From positions 124,001 through 188,000 of the forward strand of contig NZ_JARYZI010000006.1 of the NCBI RefSeq assembly GCF_029914245.1: 64,000 nucleotides of DNA. The letters are read 5' to 3'. Positions 26,164 to 35,104 of this stretch are shown in pieces. Within the stretch, counting starts at the first letter, position 1. Every line of letters begins with the position of its first letter. Below the pieces are notes generated by a model that did not search any database, had not been told where the DNA came from, and worked only from the letters and a program-made list of their open reading frames with translations. The DNA is from Fusibacter bizertensis (GTDB lineage: Bacteria > Bacillota > Clostridia > Peptostreptococcales > Acidaminobacteraceae). The position numbers were made by a program, and so were the translations under genes.

Positions 26164-27210
26164 ATTAATACAATTTTAGTTACTGGAGGAGCAGGTTTTA
26201 TAGGTAGTCACTTTATAAAATTGTTACTTAATAATGATAAATACAATATTGTAAATTTAGATGCATTAACTTATGCAGGAAATTTAAGAAATTTAAGTGC
26301 AATAAGTGAGAATCAAAATTATGTATTTATAAAAGGTGATATTACAGACCATGAGTTAGTATATAGTTTATTTGAAAAATATGCTATTGATATCGTTGTA
26401 AATTTTGCAGCTGAATCTCATGTTGATAGAAGTATATTAGACCCTATGGTTTTTCTTAAGACTAATGTAATGGGAACTCAGACGCTTTTAAACGTTGCAA
26501 ATCAGTTTTGGAAAATTGACCCTTTAGATAAGCATAATCGTCAATATAGAGAAGGAACTAAATTTATTCAGGTTTCTACAGATGAAGTTTATGGATCATT
26601 AGGGGAGCTGGGAAAATTTACGGAACTAACAAGTTTATCTCCAAATAGCCCTTACTCAGCTTCAAAAGCAAGTGCAGATTTGTTTGTTAAAGCGTATCAC
26701 ACGACTTACGGGCTCCCCATAAATATAACGCGATGCAGCAATAATTATGGAACTAATCAATTTCCTGAGAAGCTTATTCCATTGGTTATAAGGAATTGTC
26801 AGAATAACTTTGAGATTCCTGTGTACGGAGATGGATTGCAAATTCGTGACTGGCTACATGTAGAAGACCATTGTGAAGCTATAAAACTTGTTATGACTCA
26901 TGGTATTTCTGGTGAAGTATATAACATCGGAGGGAATAGTGAAAAAACAAACATTGAGATCATAAAATTTATTCTTTCAAAAATGGGAAAATCAGAAAAA
27001 TTAATAAAATATATAAATGATCGACCTGGACATGATAAAAGATATGCCATAGATAATACAAAAATAACTAAAGAGTTAATGTGGTGTCCTAAATATCAAT
27101 TTGAAGACGGATTATTACAAACGATAAATTGGTATTGTGATAACCAAGAATGGATTGATGATATTGTAACAGGTAATTATGAACTATATTATAAAAACAT
27201 GTATTTGTGA
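26164..27210 (+). CDS. rmlB: dTDP-glucose 4,6-dehydratase, apparent ATT start codon
   Basis: This 348-residue extended SDR makes dTDP-4-keto-6-deoxyglucose. It has the Rossmann motif TGGAGFIGSHF, the active site STDEVYG and YSASK, and the family block CSNNYGTNQFPEKLIP. The frame has no ATG, GTG or TTG between the stop at 26149 and the TTG at 26221, and that TTG would delete the Rossmann motif. The ATT at 26164 (giving NTILVTGGAG) sits seven bases after AGGTGG, so it is the likely start. A sequencing error in the start codon is the alternative. Confidence 0.85.
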   Translation: MNTILVTGGAGFIGSHFIKLLLNNDKYNIVNLDALTYAGNLRNLSAISENQNYVFIKGDITDHELVYSLFEKYAIDIVVNFAAESHVDRSILDPMVFLKTNVMGTQTLLNVANQFWKIDPLDKHNRQYREGTKFIQVSTDEVYGSLGELGKFTELTSLSPNSPYSASKASADLFVKAYHTTYGLPINITRCSNNYGTNQFPEKLIPLVIRNCQNNFEIPVYGDGLQIRDWLHVEDHCEAIKLVMTHGISGEVYNIGGNSEKTNIEIIKFILSKMGKSEKLIKYINDRPGHDKRYAIDNTKITKELMWCPKYQFEDGLLQTINWYCDNQEWIDDIVTGNYELYYKNMYL

Positions 27211-27235
27211 TTAAAATAAAAATATGAGAGGTTTT

Positions 27236-28441
27236 ATGGTGAATATTCCCTTAATAGATTTAAAAGCACAAAACAAAGCGATTGGTTCTGAGCTAATGAA
27301 TCAAATTGAAAACGTTATGAGTTCTACCCAATTTATCATGGGACCAGAGGTAAAAGCGTTTGAAATGAATTTCTCTAAATATCTAGGTGTAAAACATGCG
27401 ATTTCTTGTGGAAACGGTACTGATGCACTTGTCATAGCACTTGAAGCCCTTGGCATTGGAGAAGGAGATGAAGTCATTACGACGCCTTATACTTTCTTTG
27501 CCACTGGTGAGAGTATCGCGTATGTTGGTGCTACGCCTGTATTTGTTGATGTTGAAGCAGATTCGTTTAATATTGATGTCACAAAAATAGAAGCTGCAAT
27601 AACACCACGTACAAAAGCGATCATGCCAGTTCATTTGTTTGGTAATGCATGTGATATGGATGAAATTATGCAGATTGCTGACCGGAATAATCTATATGTA
27701 ATAGAAGATGCATGTCAAGCAATAGGTGGTGAATACAAGGGCAGAAAACTTGGTACAATTGGACATATAGCATGTTTCTCGTTTTTTCCAACAAAAAATC
27801 TTGGTGCTGCAGGTGATGGTGGTATGATCATAGCAAATGATGATCAGATCGCAATTATTTGCAAAGCTATAAAAGCACATGGCAGTGGAGAAAATGGTCA
27901 AAAAGCTTCTAATTTCTTAAATGGAATGACTGAAGAAATCATCATTGACCAAAATGAGGACAATACGGTTTACAATCCTTTTAAATACTACAATTATCTT
28001 ATTGGACACAATTCAAGACTGGATGAAATTCAAGCGGCAATACTCAATGTGAAATTAAAGTACCTTGATGAATGGAATACTGCACGAATTGATCATGCAG
28101 AGGTTTATACGCAAACGCTTCACCCATTTGAGCAAAGTTTAAAATTTACGTTGCCTAAAGTTGCATCTCATGTGAAGCATGTATATCATATGTATATTTT
28201 GAGAGCTGAAAATAAAAGCGCTCTTATTCAACACTTAAAAGACAATGGGGTATCGACAGGTGTGTATTATCCTGTACCGCTTCATTTACAAAAGGCATTT
28301 TTACAGTTAGGTTATAAAAAGGGTGATTTTCCAGTTGCGGAATATTTATCAGAGAGAACTTTCGCTATACCAATGTATGCAGAATTAACCCACTCTCAGC
28401 AAATGTCGATTTGTGAGATCATAAAAAGATTTAGGTTATAA
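27236..28441 (+). CDS. DegT/DnrJ/EryC1 aminotransferase, WbpE-like
   Basis: This 401-residue PLP enzyme has IPLIDLKAQN at the N terminus, VIEDACQAIGGEYKG for the cofactor aspartate and FFPTKNLGAAGDGG with the Schiff-base Lys. It most resembles WbpE/WlbC, which transaminates UDP-2-acetamido-3-keto-glucuronic acid. WbpD-, WbpA- and WbpB-like genes follow immediately, supporting that role. ATG 27236 is chosen over 27224 because GAGAGG lies between them. Base composition is less AT-rich from here on than in the preceding 18 kb. Confidence 0.82.
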   Translation: MVNIPLIDLKAQNKAIGSELMNQIENVMSSTQFIMGPEVKAFEMNFSKYLGVKHAISCGNGTDALVIALEALGIGEGDEVITTPYTFFATGESIAYVGATPVFVDVEADSFNIDVTKIEAAITPRTKAIMPVHLFGNACDMDEIMQIADRNNLYVIEDACQAIGGEYKGRKLGTIGHIACFSFFPTKNLGAAGDGGMIIANDDQIAIICKAIKAHGSGENGQKASNFLNGMTEEIIIDQNEDNTVYNPFKYYNYLIGHNSRLDEIQAAILNVKLKYLDEWNTARIDHAEVYTQTLHPFEQSLKFTLPKVASHVKHVYHMYILRAENKSALIQHLKDNGVSTGVYYPVPLHLQKAFLQLGYKKGDFPVAEYLSERTFAIPMYAELTHSQQMSICEIIKRFRL

Positions 28442-28474
28442 ACTCTGAGTTGATTTTTTATTTCAGGAGGCAAT

Positions 28475-29086
28475 ATGGATAAATTAAATTACTACATTCA
28501 TGAATCGAGTTATGTGGATGAACCTTGCGAAATTGGTGCAGATACTAAGATTTGGCACTTTTCTCATATTATGAAAGATTGTCAAATAGGTGTTGGTTGT
28601 AACATCGGCCAAAATGTAGTAATCTCTCCTGGAGTAAGCTTGGGTAATAATGTAAAAATCCAAAATAATGTCTCTGTGTACACAGGGGTAATCTGTGAGG
28701 ATGATGTTTTTTTAGGGCCTTCATGTGTATTTACCAACGTCATCAATCCTAGAAGTTTTATTCAGCGAAAAGATGAATATCGTAAAACTGTAGTAGGAAA
28801 AGGTGCTTCAATTGGTGCAAATGCAACTTTAGTATGTGGTCATAATATAGGCAAATATGCATTTGTTGGGGCCGGTGCTGTAGTGACAAAAGACGTACCT
28901 GACTATGCACTTGTCGTTGGAAATCCAGGTAAAATTATTGGATATGTATGCAGTTGTGGGAATAGACTTAAGAAATCTGATGTTAATTACGGATATAAAT
29001 GTGATGTGTGTGATAAAACTTACCAAAAGGTTGATCATCAAATCATTGAAAATCAAAGCAGAGAAAGGATTTCCGCTGATGAATGA
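28475..29086 (+). CDS. UDP-2-acetamido-3-amino-2,3-dideoxyglucuronate N-acetyltransferase, WbpD/WlbB-like
   Basis: This 203-residue left-handed beta-helix acyltransferase has hexapeptide repeats through residue about 150 (IGADTKIWHFSHIMKDCQIG; VGKGASIGANATLVCGHNIG) and a C-terminal zinc-ribbon-like tail (CSCGNR...CDVCDKTY). WbpD acetylates the 3-amino group of the UDP-glucuronic acid derivative. It overlaps the start of the wbpA-like gene by eight bases. Confidence 0.85.
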   Translation: MDKLNYYIHESSYVDEPCEIGADTKIWHFSHIMKDCQIGVGCNIGQNVVISPGVSLGNNVKIQNNVSVYTGVICEDDVFLGPSCVFTNVINPRSFIQRKDEYRKTVVGKGASIGANATLVCGHNIGKYAFVGAGAVVTKDVPDYALVVGNPGKIIGYVCSCGNRLKKSDVNYGYKCDVCDKTYQKVDHQIIENQSRERISADE

Positions 29087-30401
29087 GATGAAAGAATTAT
29101 TACTTAATCGTATTAAAGATAAAACAGCGGTTGTCGCTGTAATTGGCCTGGGGTATGTTGGACTTCCCCTTGCTGTTGAAAAGGCAAAGGCAGGCTATAA
29201 AACCATCGGTTTTGATGTACAACAAGAAAAGATAGATATGGTGAATAGAGGGAAGAACTATATTGGCGATGTGGTCGATAGTGAGCTTGAGAGTATCATA
29301 AAAGATGGAAAGTTAAGTGCTACTTCCGATTTTTCAGTGGTATCAGCAGCAGATTTCATTGCCATTTGTGTACCGACACCACTTGATGATTATAAGCAGC
29401 CCGATATAAGTTATGTAAAGAATTCAACAATAGAGATTGCAAAATACTTACAACCAGGAACGATTGTTGTTCTTGAAAGTACGACCTATCCAGGTACCAC
29501 TGAAGAGTTACTTTTACCTATCCTTGAAAAAGGAAGTGGGTTAAAATGTGGTGAAGATTTCTTTTTAGCTTTCTCACCAGAACGAGTTGATCCTGGCAAT
29601 TTGCTTTACAAAACGAAGAATACACCTAAGGTAGTTGGTGGTGTTGGAAAAGATGCCACAGAGATAGCTGCCGCAATGTATCGTAATGTACTTGAAGGAG
29701 ATATATTTGAAGCATCATCGCCAAGAGTCGCTGAGATGGAGAAAATTCTTGAAAATACTTATAGGAACATCAATATAGGTCTTGCCAATGAGATGGCAAT
29801 TATTTGCAATAAGATGGGAATTGATGTATGGGAAGTGATTGAAGCGGCTAAAACGAAACCCTATGGTTTTCAAGCGTTTTATCCTGGACCTGGACTTGGT
29901 GGACACTGTATACCTCTTGATCCATACTATTTGAGCTGGAAGGCAAGGGAATATGATTATCATACACAGCTTATAGAAACTTCAGGTATTATCAACGATG
30001 GTATGCCAGCTTATGTTGTAGAAAGATGTAGTCTTATACTCAATCGATTTAAGAAACCACTCAATGGATCAAAGGTTTTGATACTTGGCGTGGCTTATAA
30101 ACAAGATATTGACGATTTTAGAGAAAGTCCAGCACTTAAGGTGATTGAACATTTTGAGGAATCGGGTAGTATGATAGATTATTATGATCCTTATATAGAA
30201 AATTATCGTTACAAAGGTAAAGAACGTAAGGGTCTTAGAGTATTAAACGAATCAGCTATAAAGGGGTATGACCTTGTAGTTGTGACAACTGCACATACAA
30301 AAGTCGATTATGAAATGGTTCAAAACAATGCTACGTTTATTTTTGATACAAAAAATGCAATGAAAAATGTTAGTAAACGTGACAACATTGAATTGCTTTA
30401 A
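29079..30401 (+). CDS. UDP-N-acetyl-D-glucosamine 6-dehydrogenase, WbpA-like
   Basis: This 440-residue nucleotide-sugar dehydrogenase has the NAD motif VIGLGYVGLPLAVE, the catalytic Cys in GPGLGGHCIPLDPYYL and a C-terminal Rossmann half (VLILGVAYKQDIDDFRESPA). It oxidises C6 of UDP-GlcNAc to the uronic acid, the first step of the diacetamido-uronate route. The start is ATG 29079, inside the last codons of the acetyltransferase gene; an upstream extension would run in its shadow. Confidence 0.88.
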   Translation: MNEMKELLLNRIKDKTAVVAVIGLGYVGLPLAVEKAKAGYKTIGFDVQQEKIDMVNRGKNYIGDVVDSELESIIKDGKLSATSDFSVVSAADFIAICVPTPLDDYKQPDISYVKNSTIEIAKYLQPGTIVVLESTTYPGTTEELLLPILEKGSGLKCGEDFFLAFSPERVDPGNLLYKTKNTPKVVGGVGKDATEIAAAMYRNVLEGDIFEASSPRVAEMEKILENTYRNINIGLANEMAIICNKMGIDVWEVIEAAKTKPYGFQAFYPGPGLGGHCIPLDPYYLSWKAREYDYHTQLIETSGIINDGMPAYVVERCSLILNRFKKPLNGSKVLILGVAYKQDIDDFRESPALKVIEHFEESGSMIDYYDPYIENYRYKGKERKGLRVLNESAIKGYDLVVVTTAHTKVDYEMVQNNATFIFDTKNAMKNVSKRDNIELL

Positions 30402-30440
30402 TTATAAACACGCTAATTAAAAGCATAGCCGAGGTGAATA

Positions 30441-31469
30441 ATGTCAAAGTTAAAAGTCGCAATCCTAGGATGCGGACGAATTTCTTATAAACATGTGGAA
30501 GCGTTGATTAATAACTCAGATGAAGCTGAACTGGTTGCTGTATGTGATTTAGTTGAAAGTAGAGCGATTGAAAGACAAAAACAATATTTGGATAAAATGA
30601 TAGATGGAAAAGTGGACTTATATACAGATTATAAAAATATGCTAAAATATACCGAAATTGATGCAGTTGCTATCGCTACAGAAAGTGGTTACCATGCGTC
30701 GCACGCACTTTACTGTATAGAACATGGAAAACATGTACTAATTGAGAAGCCAATGGCACTATCCACGGATGATGCAAATAAGATTAACGCTGCGGGAAAG
30801 AAAAATGATGTTAAAATATGTGTGTCACATCAAAACCGTTTCAATCCACCTATACAAAAGTTAAGAAGGGCCGTAGAAGAAGGGCGATTTGGAAAGATCA
30901 TTAACGGTACTGCACGTATACTTTGGACCAGAGATGAGAACTATTATAAGCAAGCACCATGGAGAGGCACAAAGACACTTGATGGTGGTACTTTGATGAA
31001 TCAATGCATCCATAATATCGATTTACTCCAGTGGATGATGAATTCTGAGGTCACTAGAGTGCATGCAGAGAGAGGTACATTTTTAAGAAAAATAGAGATG
31101 GAAGACTTTGGTGCTCTTTTATTGCGTTTTGAAAGTGGAGCGATTGGCATTGTGGAAGGAAGTGCGTGTGTATATCCTAAAAACTTAGAAGAAACCTTAA
31201 GTATCTTTGGTGAAAAAGGAACGGTAGTAATAGGTGGACTAGCAGTGAATGAAATTAAGGTATGGCAATTTGAAGATGAAAGGTCTTATGATCGTGATGA
31301 TGTAAATGATGAAGTTGATTCTGTTTATGGGAGCGGACACACGCCGTTATATAAAGACTTCTTCCAAGCTATCGTTGAAAACCGTGAACCCTATATCAAT
31401 GGCATTCAAGGAATGAAAGCAATGAAAATAATTTTAGACGCCTATGAAGTTTCTCAAATCCAAAAATAA
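30441..31469 (+). CDS. Gfo/Idh/MocA oxidoreductase, WbpB/WlbA-like UDP-GlcNAcA 3-dehydrogenase
   Basis: This 342-residue NAD-dependent oxidoreductase has VAILGCGRISYKHVEAL at the N terminus, the EKPMALS motif and HQNRFNPPIQKLR, then GGTLMNQCIHNIDLLQWMMN. These are typical of WbpB/WlbA, which oxidises C3 of UDP-GlcNAc uronic acid for the WbpE aminotransferase. The WbpA-B-D-E set in this window is complete for UDP-2,3-diacetamido-2,3-dideoxyglucuronic acid. No WbpI-type 2-epimerase was seen. Confidence 0.87.
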   Translation: MSKLKVAILGCGRISYKHVEALINNSDEAELVAVCDLVESRAIERQKQYLDKMIDGKVDLYTDYKNMLKYTEIDAVAIATESGYHASHALYCIEHGKHVLIEKPMALSTDDANKINAAGKKNDVKICVSHQNRFNPPIQKLRRAVEEGRFGKIINGTARILWTRDENYYKQAPWRGTKTLDGGTLMNQCIHNIDLLQWMMNSEVTRVHAERGTFLRKIEMEDFGALLLRFESGAIGIVEGSACVYPKNLEETLSIFGEKGTVVIGGLAVNEIKVWQFEDERSYDRDDVNDEVDSVYGSGHTPLYKDFFQAIVENREPYINGIQGMKAMKIILDAYEVSQIQK

Positions 31470-31491
31470 ACATTAATTCGTCTGAATATTA

Positions 31492-31519
31492 TAAAGATTT
31501 CTCTGATGAATGCCGATAT
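31492..31519 (+). promoter_or_regulatory. SigD promoter of flaG-fliD-fliS
   Basis: TAAA at 31492-31495, a 16-base spacer and a perfect GCCGATAT at 31512-31519. It restarts late flagellar transcription after the glycosylation island. Confidence 0.85.
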
Positions 31520-31562
31520 ATCCTACAGAATATAGTTTTTTCCATGGAGAGGAGAATGTATT

Positions 31563-31958
31563 ATGAAGATTAACCAGATTAACATAGGGAGTCAACCCAC
31601 AACTAATACAGGCACGGAAGCCGTTAGAAAATCAATTGAAACTAGAATTCCAGTTGCAAAGCCTGTAGAAAGAATAAAAACAGAAACTTTAGTTAAAAAA
31701 TCATCGAAAGAGGATGAAGACAAAAAAAATGTTGATGATGAAATTTTACAAAAATCAGTTGAACAGGCAAATAAATCTTTAGAAGTATACAATAGGGTTA
31801 TTGAACGATCTGTTCATTCAAAAACACATACAATTATGTATACTGTAAAAGATTCAAAAACGGGTGAAGTAATTCAAGAATTCCCACCCAAGAAAATTCA
31901 AGATATGATTGCTAAGATGTGGGAATTAGCAGGGCTTTTTGTTGATGAGAAAGCGTAA
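31563..31958 (+). CDS. flaG: FlaG family flagellar protein
   Basis: The protein is 131 residues. The disordered, basic N terminus is followed by the FlaG domain (about residues 60-128) with LEVYNRVIERSVHSKTHTIMYTV, TGEVIQEFPPKKIQDMIAKMWELAGL. FlaG affects filament length in several bacteria. It is the first gene after the island, with its own SigD promoter and the site AGAGGAGAA, and is followed by fliD as in B. subtilis (yvyC-fliD). Confidence 0.92.
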   Translation: MKINQINIGSQPTTNTGTEAVRKSIETRIPVAKPVERIKTETLVKKSSKEDEDKKNVDDEILQKSVEQANKSLEVYNRVIERSVHSKTHTIMYTVKDSKTGEVIQEFPPKKIQDMIAKMWELAGLFVDEKA

Positions 31959-31987
31959 GTGTTTTGTATTAAAAAGGAAGTGAGCAT

Positions 31988-33880
31988 ATGGCAGTAACAA
32001 GAATATCTGGAATTGCATCAGGTATGGATACGGATCAAATGGTTAAAGATTTAATGAAAGCAGAGAGTGCTAGACTTGATAAAGTGAAAAAAAGTCAAAC
32101 GTATGTATCTTGGCAACAAGAAGCATATAGAGATGTTATTTCTAAAATTAAAGATTTACAAGCGAAGTATTTTGATACATTATCACCATCTAAAAACATT
32201 AGTTCATCTTCCTCTTTTGGAAGATTTTCGTACAATGTAACGAGTGGTGGGGTTGCATCAACTGCAGTAGAGATAACTGCAAATGCTGATATTAAATCTA
32301 GAACATTAACGATAGATAGTATAACTCAATTGGCAACAAAAGATACCATGTCAGGTGTTAAATCTGGAATTAAAGGAATCACAACTTCTGGATTTGATTT
32401 TAATGCTTTTAAAACCAGCATGGGAACCGATAATTTTGATATGAATTTGTTAATTGGAAGTAATTCTAAAAAAATAGAGATTACTCAAACTGAATTAAGT
32501 GGAATCAATAACTCAACGGAGTTTGTTGCTGCACTTAATACGAAAATAGCTGAAGCTTTCGGTTCTAATTATAACAATTTAGTTTCAGAAATAAATGGTG
32601 AAATATCCATTGATAAATCAGGATCTGTAGTTAGAGTTGCAGATTATACATCAGCAACTAGTTTATCTGCGCTTGGTTTAACTTCAGGGCAATCTAATAT
32701 AGACTATCAATCAAAAACGCTTAAAGATCTATTTGGTTTGACTGACTCAGATTTAGGAACTTTACTGATCAATGGAAAGTCAGTTTCCTTATCAGAAGAA
32801 GATACTTATGCGACCATGATGGATAAGATTAACAAATCTAATGCTGGCATTAGCTTAAACTATGATAGCCTGAGCGACAAATTTTCGCTAGAATCTACTA
32901 CAGAAGGTAGTGTCAATAATATAGAGATAGCTTCGGGTTCCAACACGGAAGTGCTTTTTTCTAAGCTATTTGGTGTGACTGATTTTTCAGATCCTAATTT
33001 TGTACATGAAGAAGGGAAAAATGCGGTTTTGAGTATTAACGGTACCGAAGTTGTTCAAGATAGTAATTTATTTTCATTTGAAGGTGTTACTTACAACTTA
33101 AAAGCTGTAACAGCATCAGCAATTGACGTTTCTGTAAATATAGATAAAACACCGATCATTGACAATATCAAGAACTTTGTAAGTGAATATAATCAGTTAA
33201 TTGACGATATTTCTACAAAATATAGTGAAAAAAAATATTATAGCTATGAGCCTTTAACTGATGATGAAAGAGATGCGCTTTCGGAAGATGAAATTAAAAA
33301 ATGGGAAGATAAAGCGAAATCAGGTGTCATTAGAAGTTCATCAGAATTAGATGCGTTTTTATCAAAACTTAGAAATGCACTGGTAGAACCAGTTGAAGGA
33401 GTTGGTATTTCGCTGAGTAGTATTGGAATTACAAGCGCTAGTTATACGGACAAAGGTAAACTTTATATTGATGAAACTAAACTCTCAGAGAATTTAGAGA
33501 ATAATTTTGACAGTGTAGTCAAGTTGTTTTCACAACAATCTGATGAAACTTATCTAAATGGAAATGCTTCTGTTAGATATAAGGAAAGTGGAATCGGAGC
33601 TAGACTTGACGATATTATGAAAGATTATACAAGAACGACACGAGATGAAAATGGTAATAAAGGAATTTTGGTTAATAAGGCTGGACTTATTAATGATTCT
33701 AGTGTAATTAACAATGAACTCACAAAAAAATTACTAGAATATGATACTAGAATTAACAGCTTAGAAGATTATTTGGCTGATAAAGAGTCTAGTTATTATA
33801 GTATGTTTTCAGCCATGGAGACAGCAATGTCGAAACTTCAATCACAAGCAGATTCACTCGTTAATATGTTGGGTAGTTGA
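31988..33880 (+). CDS. fliD: Flagellar filament cap protein FliD (HAP2)
   Basis: FliD caps the growing filament and folds flagellin into place. The 630-residue protein starts with RISGIASGMDTDQMVKDLMKAE, the FliD N-terminal signature, and ends with a coiled C-terminal region (YDTRINSLEDYLADKESSYYSMFSAMETAMSKLQSQ). Its length is at the long end for the family because of the middle variable region. It overlaps the next ORF by a few bases. Confidence 0.94.
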   Translation: MAVTRISGIASGMDTDQMVKDLMKAESARLDKVKKSQTYVSWQQEAYRDVISKIKDLQAKYFDTLSPSKNISSSSSFGRFSYNVTSGGVASTAVEITANADIKSRTLTIDSITQLATKDTMSGVKSGIKGITTSGFDFNAFKTSMGTDNFDMNLLIGSNSKKIEITQTELSGINNSTEFVAALNTKIAEAFGSNYNNLVSEINGEISIDKSGSVVRVADYTSATSLSALGLTSGQSNIDYQSKTLKDLFGLTDSDLGTLLINGKSVSLSEEDTYATMMDKINKSNAGISLNYDSLSDKFSLESTTEGSVNNIEIASGSNTEVLFSKLFGVTDFSDPNFVHEEGKNAVLSINGTEVVQDSNLFSFEGVTYNLKAVTASAIDVSVNIDKTPIIDNIKNFVSEYNQLIDDISTKYSEKKYYSYEPLTDDERDALSEDEIKKWEDKAKSGVIRSSSELDAFLSKLRNALVEPVEGVGISLSSIGITSASYTDKGKLYIDETKLSENLENNFDSVVKLFSQQSDETYLNGNASVRYKESGIGARLDDIMKDYTRTTRDENGNKGILVNKAGLINDSSVINNELTKKLLEYDTRINSLEDYLADKESSYYSMFSAMETAMSKLQSQADSLVNMLGS

Positions 33881-33882
33881 TC

Positions 33883-34248
33883 ATGAAAACAATTAAAGAT
33901 ATTTTCGATAAAGTTATGGAAGAAACGTATCTTTTACAGGGTACAGTGAAGATTGGTGATATTGCAACTGCACTTAATATAATTGACAGAAGAGAACCGT
34001 TGATTAAGATGCTTGAAAAACTCGAAGTTCCAGAAAGGGATGCGCTTCTAGCGGAGTTTTTACCTGAATATCAGCGTATTGACGAAGAGTGTAAAATTGC
34101 AATAGCGGAGTTAAAAACAAAGATGGAACTTGAGTTTTATCAAAATAGAAACAAGCAACACCAAGTACGTCAAAATAGAAAAGCGCATGATTTATACAGC
34201 AATAACGCTATTAGCGAATATGGCTCACGTATAGATAACAGGAAATAG
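33883..34248 (+). CDS. Small helical flagellar-operon protein, possible FliT-like chaperone
   Basis: This 121-residue protein is not recognised by clear motifs. It is highly charged and predicted helical (IKDIFDKVMEETYLLQGTV...LIKMLEKLEVPERDALLAEFLPEYQRIDEECKIAIAELKTK). The position between fliD and fliS suggests a FliD chaperone of the FliT type, an inference from context only. ATG 33883 lies two bases after the fliD stop; a TTG start at 33877 would overlap it. Confidence 0.5.
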   Translation: MKTIKDIFDKVMEETYLLQGTVKIGDIATALNIIDRREPLIKMLEKLEVPERDALLAEFLPEYQRIDEECKIAIAELKTKMELEFYQNRNKQHQVRQNRKAHDLYSNNAISEYGSRIDNRK

Positions 34249-34265
34249 ACAGAAGGAGGAAAGAA

Positions 34266-34733
34266 ATGGCAGTTATGAACCCTTATAACTATTCTAAGCC
34301 GAAGAGTTTTGTAAGAGTAGAACCTCAAAAAAAAATAATGACTTCTGTAGGCGAAAATAAGCCAAACGCAATAGGCGATAAAATGGATCAATATCTAGAA
34401 AGCAAAATTATTGCTGCTAAACCAGAAGAATTAACGTTTATGCTCTATGAAGGTTTGGTCAAGTTTATTAAAAAAGCGATGTTAACTTTAGAAACTAAGA
34501 ATTATGAACAAGTTAACTACAATACACAGCGTGCTCAAGCCATTGTAGATGAACTTAGAAGTACACTTAATATGGATATCCCATTAAGTGAAAGTTTAGA
34601 TGCGTTATATGAGTATTTAGGATTTAAATTACTCAATGCAAACGTAGGAAAAAGTGAAGAAGAGTATGGTGAAGCACTTGAAATTGCAGAAAACTTCAAA
34701 GATACTTGGAAGGAAGCGTTTAATATCAAGTAG
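34266..34733 (+). CDS. fliS: Flagellin export chaperone FliS
   Basis: FliS binds the C-terminal helix of flagellin and prevents premature polymerisation. The 155-residue protein has the core YLESKIIAAKPEELTFMLYEGLVKFIKKA...NYNTQRAQAIVDELRSTLNMDI and is slightly longer than usual because of a basic 35-residue N-terminal tail. The ribosome site GAAGGAGGAAAGAA is strong. Confidence 0.93.
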   Translation: MAVMNPYNYSKPKSFVRVEPQKKIMTSVGENKPNAIGDKMDQYLESKIIAAKPEELTFMLYEGLVKFIKKAMLTLETKNYEQVNYNTQRAQAIVDELRSTLNMDIPLSESLDALYEYLGFKLLNANVGKSEEEYGEALEIAENFKDTWKEAFNIK

Positions 34734-34784
34734 CATCATTTCATAAATTGTTTACATTCATGAACTGTTAACGCAGTAGAAAAT

Positions 34785-34819
34785 AGGGTATAATAGTGTA
34801 TGACAGGTTATACCCTTTT
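34785..34819 (+). terminator. Hairpin after fliS that also contains a -10 element
   Basis: AGGGTATAA (34785-34793) pairs perfectly with TTATACCCT (34808-34816) around a 14-base loop and a short T-run (to 34819). The 5' arm overlaps TATAAT (34789-34794), a possible -10 for the small gene that starts at 34841; the -35 is weak. Confidence 0.5.
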
Positions 34820-34840
34820 GGCATAGAATGGAGGGACTAA

Positions 34841-35020
34841 ATGAATATTCAACCATCGTCCTATCAAGCTCAGATGTTAGCTAGCGTTAAACAAGCTCTT
34901 AATATCTCGGTACTTCAAAAAACCATGAAACAAGATGCGCAATCAGTAGATAGTGTCATCAAAGCCATGGAACAGTCAGTATCACCAAACTTAGGACAAA
35001 ATATTGACATTAAACTATAG
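34841..35020 (+). CDS. YjfB-like putative motility protein
   Basis: This 59-residue protein is too short for usual ORF cut-offs but clearly real: it has ATGGAGGGACTAA upstream, its own possible promoter and a terminator right after. The core QMLASVKQALNISVLQKTMKQDAQ followed by KAMEQS matches the small YjfB family annotated as putative motility proteins in Firmicutes. Molecular function is unknown. It lies in the flagellar cluster between fliS and hpf. Confidence 0.7.
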   Translation: MNIQPSSYQAQMLASVKQALNISVLQKTMKQDAQSVDSVIKAMEQSVSPNLGQNIDIKL

Positions 35021-35024
35021 AGAT

Positions 35025-35060
35025 AAGGTTAAGCGATAACGCTTGACCTTAATTTCGTTT
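35025..35060 (+). terminator. Terminator after the YjfB-like gene
   Basis: AAGGTTAAGCG (35025-35035), loop ATAA, CGCTTGACCTT (35040-35050), one T-G pair, followed by a T-rich tract with interruptions. Confidence 0.65.
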
Positions 35061-35104
35061 AATCACATGTTAATTCTTATTTAAGTATAATAGTGGAGCA
35101 TGAA

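Noticed and set aside
26221-26223. TTG 26221 as rmlB start
   Set aside because: It would delete the conserved NAD-binding motif encoded just upstream in frame.
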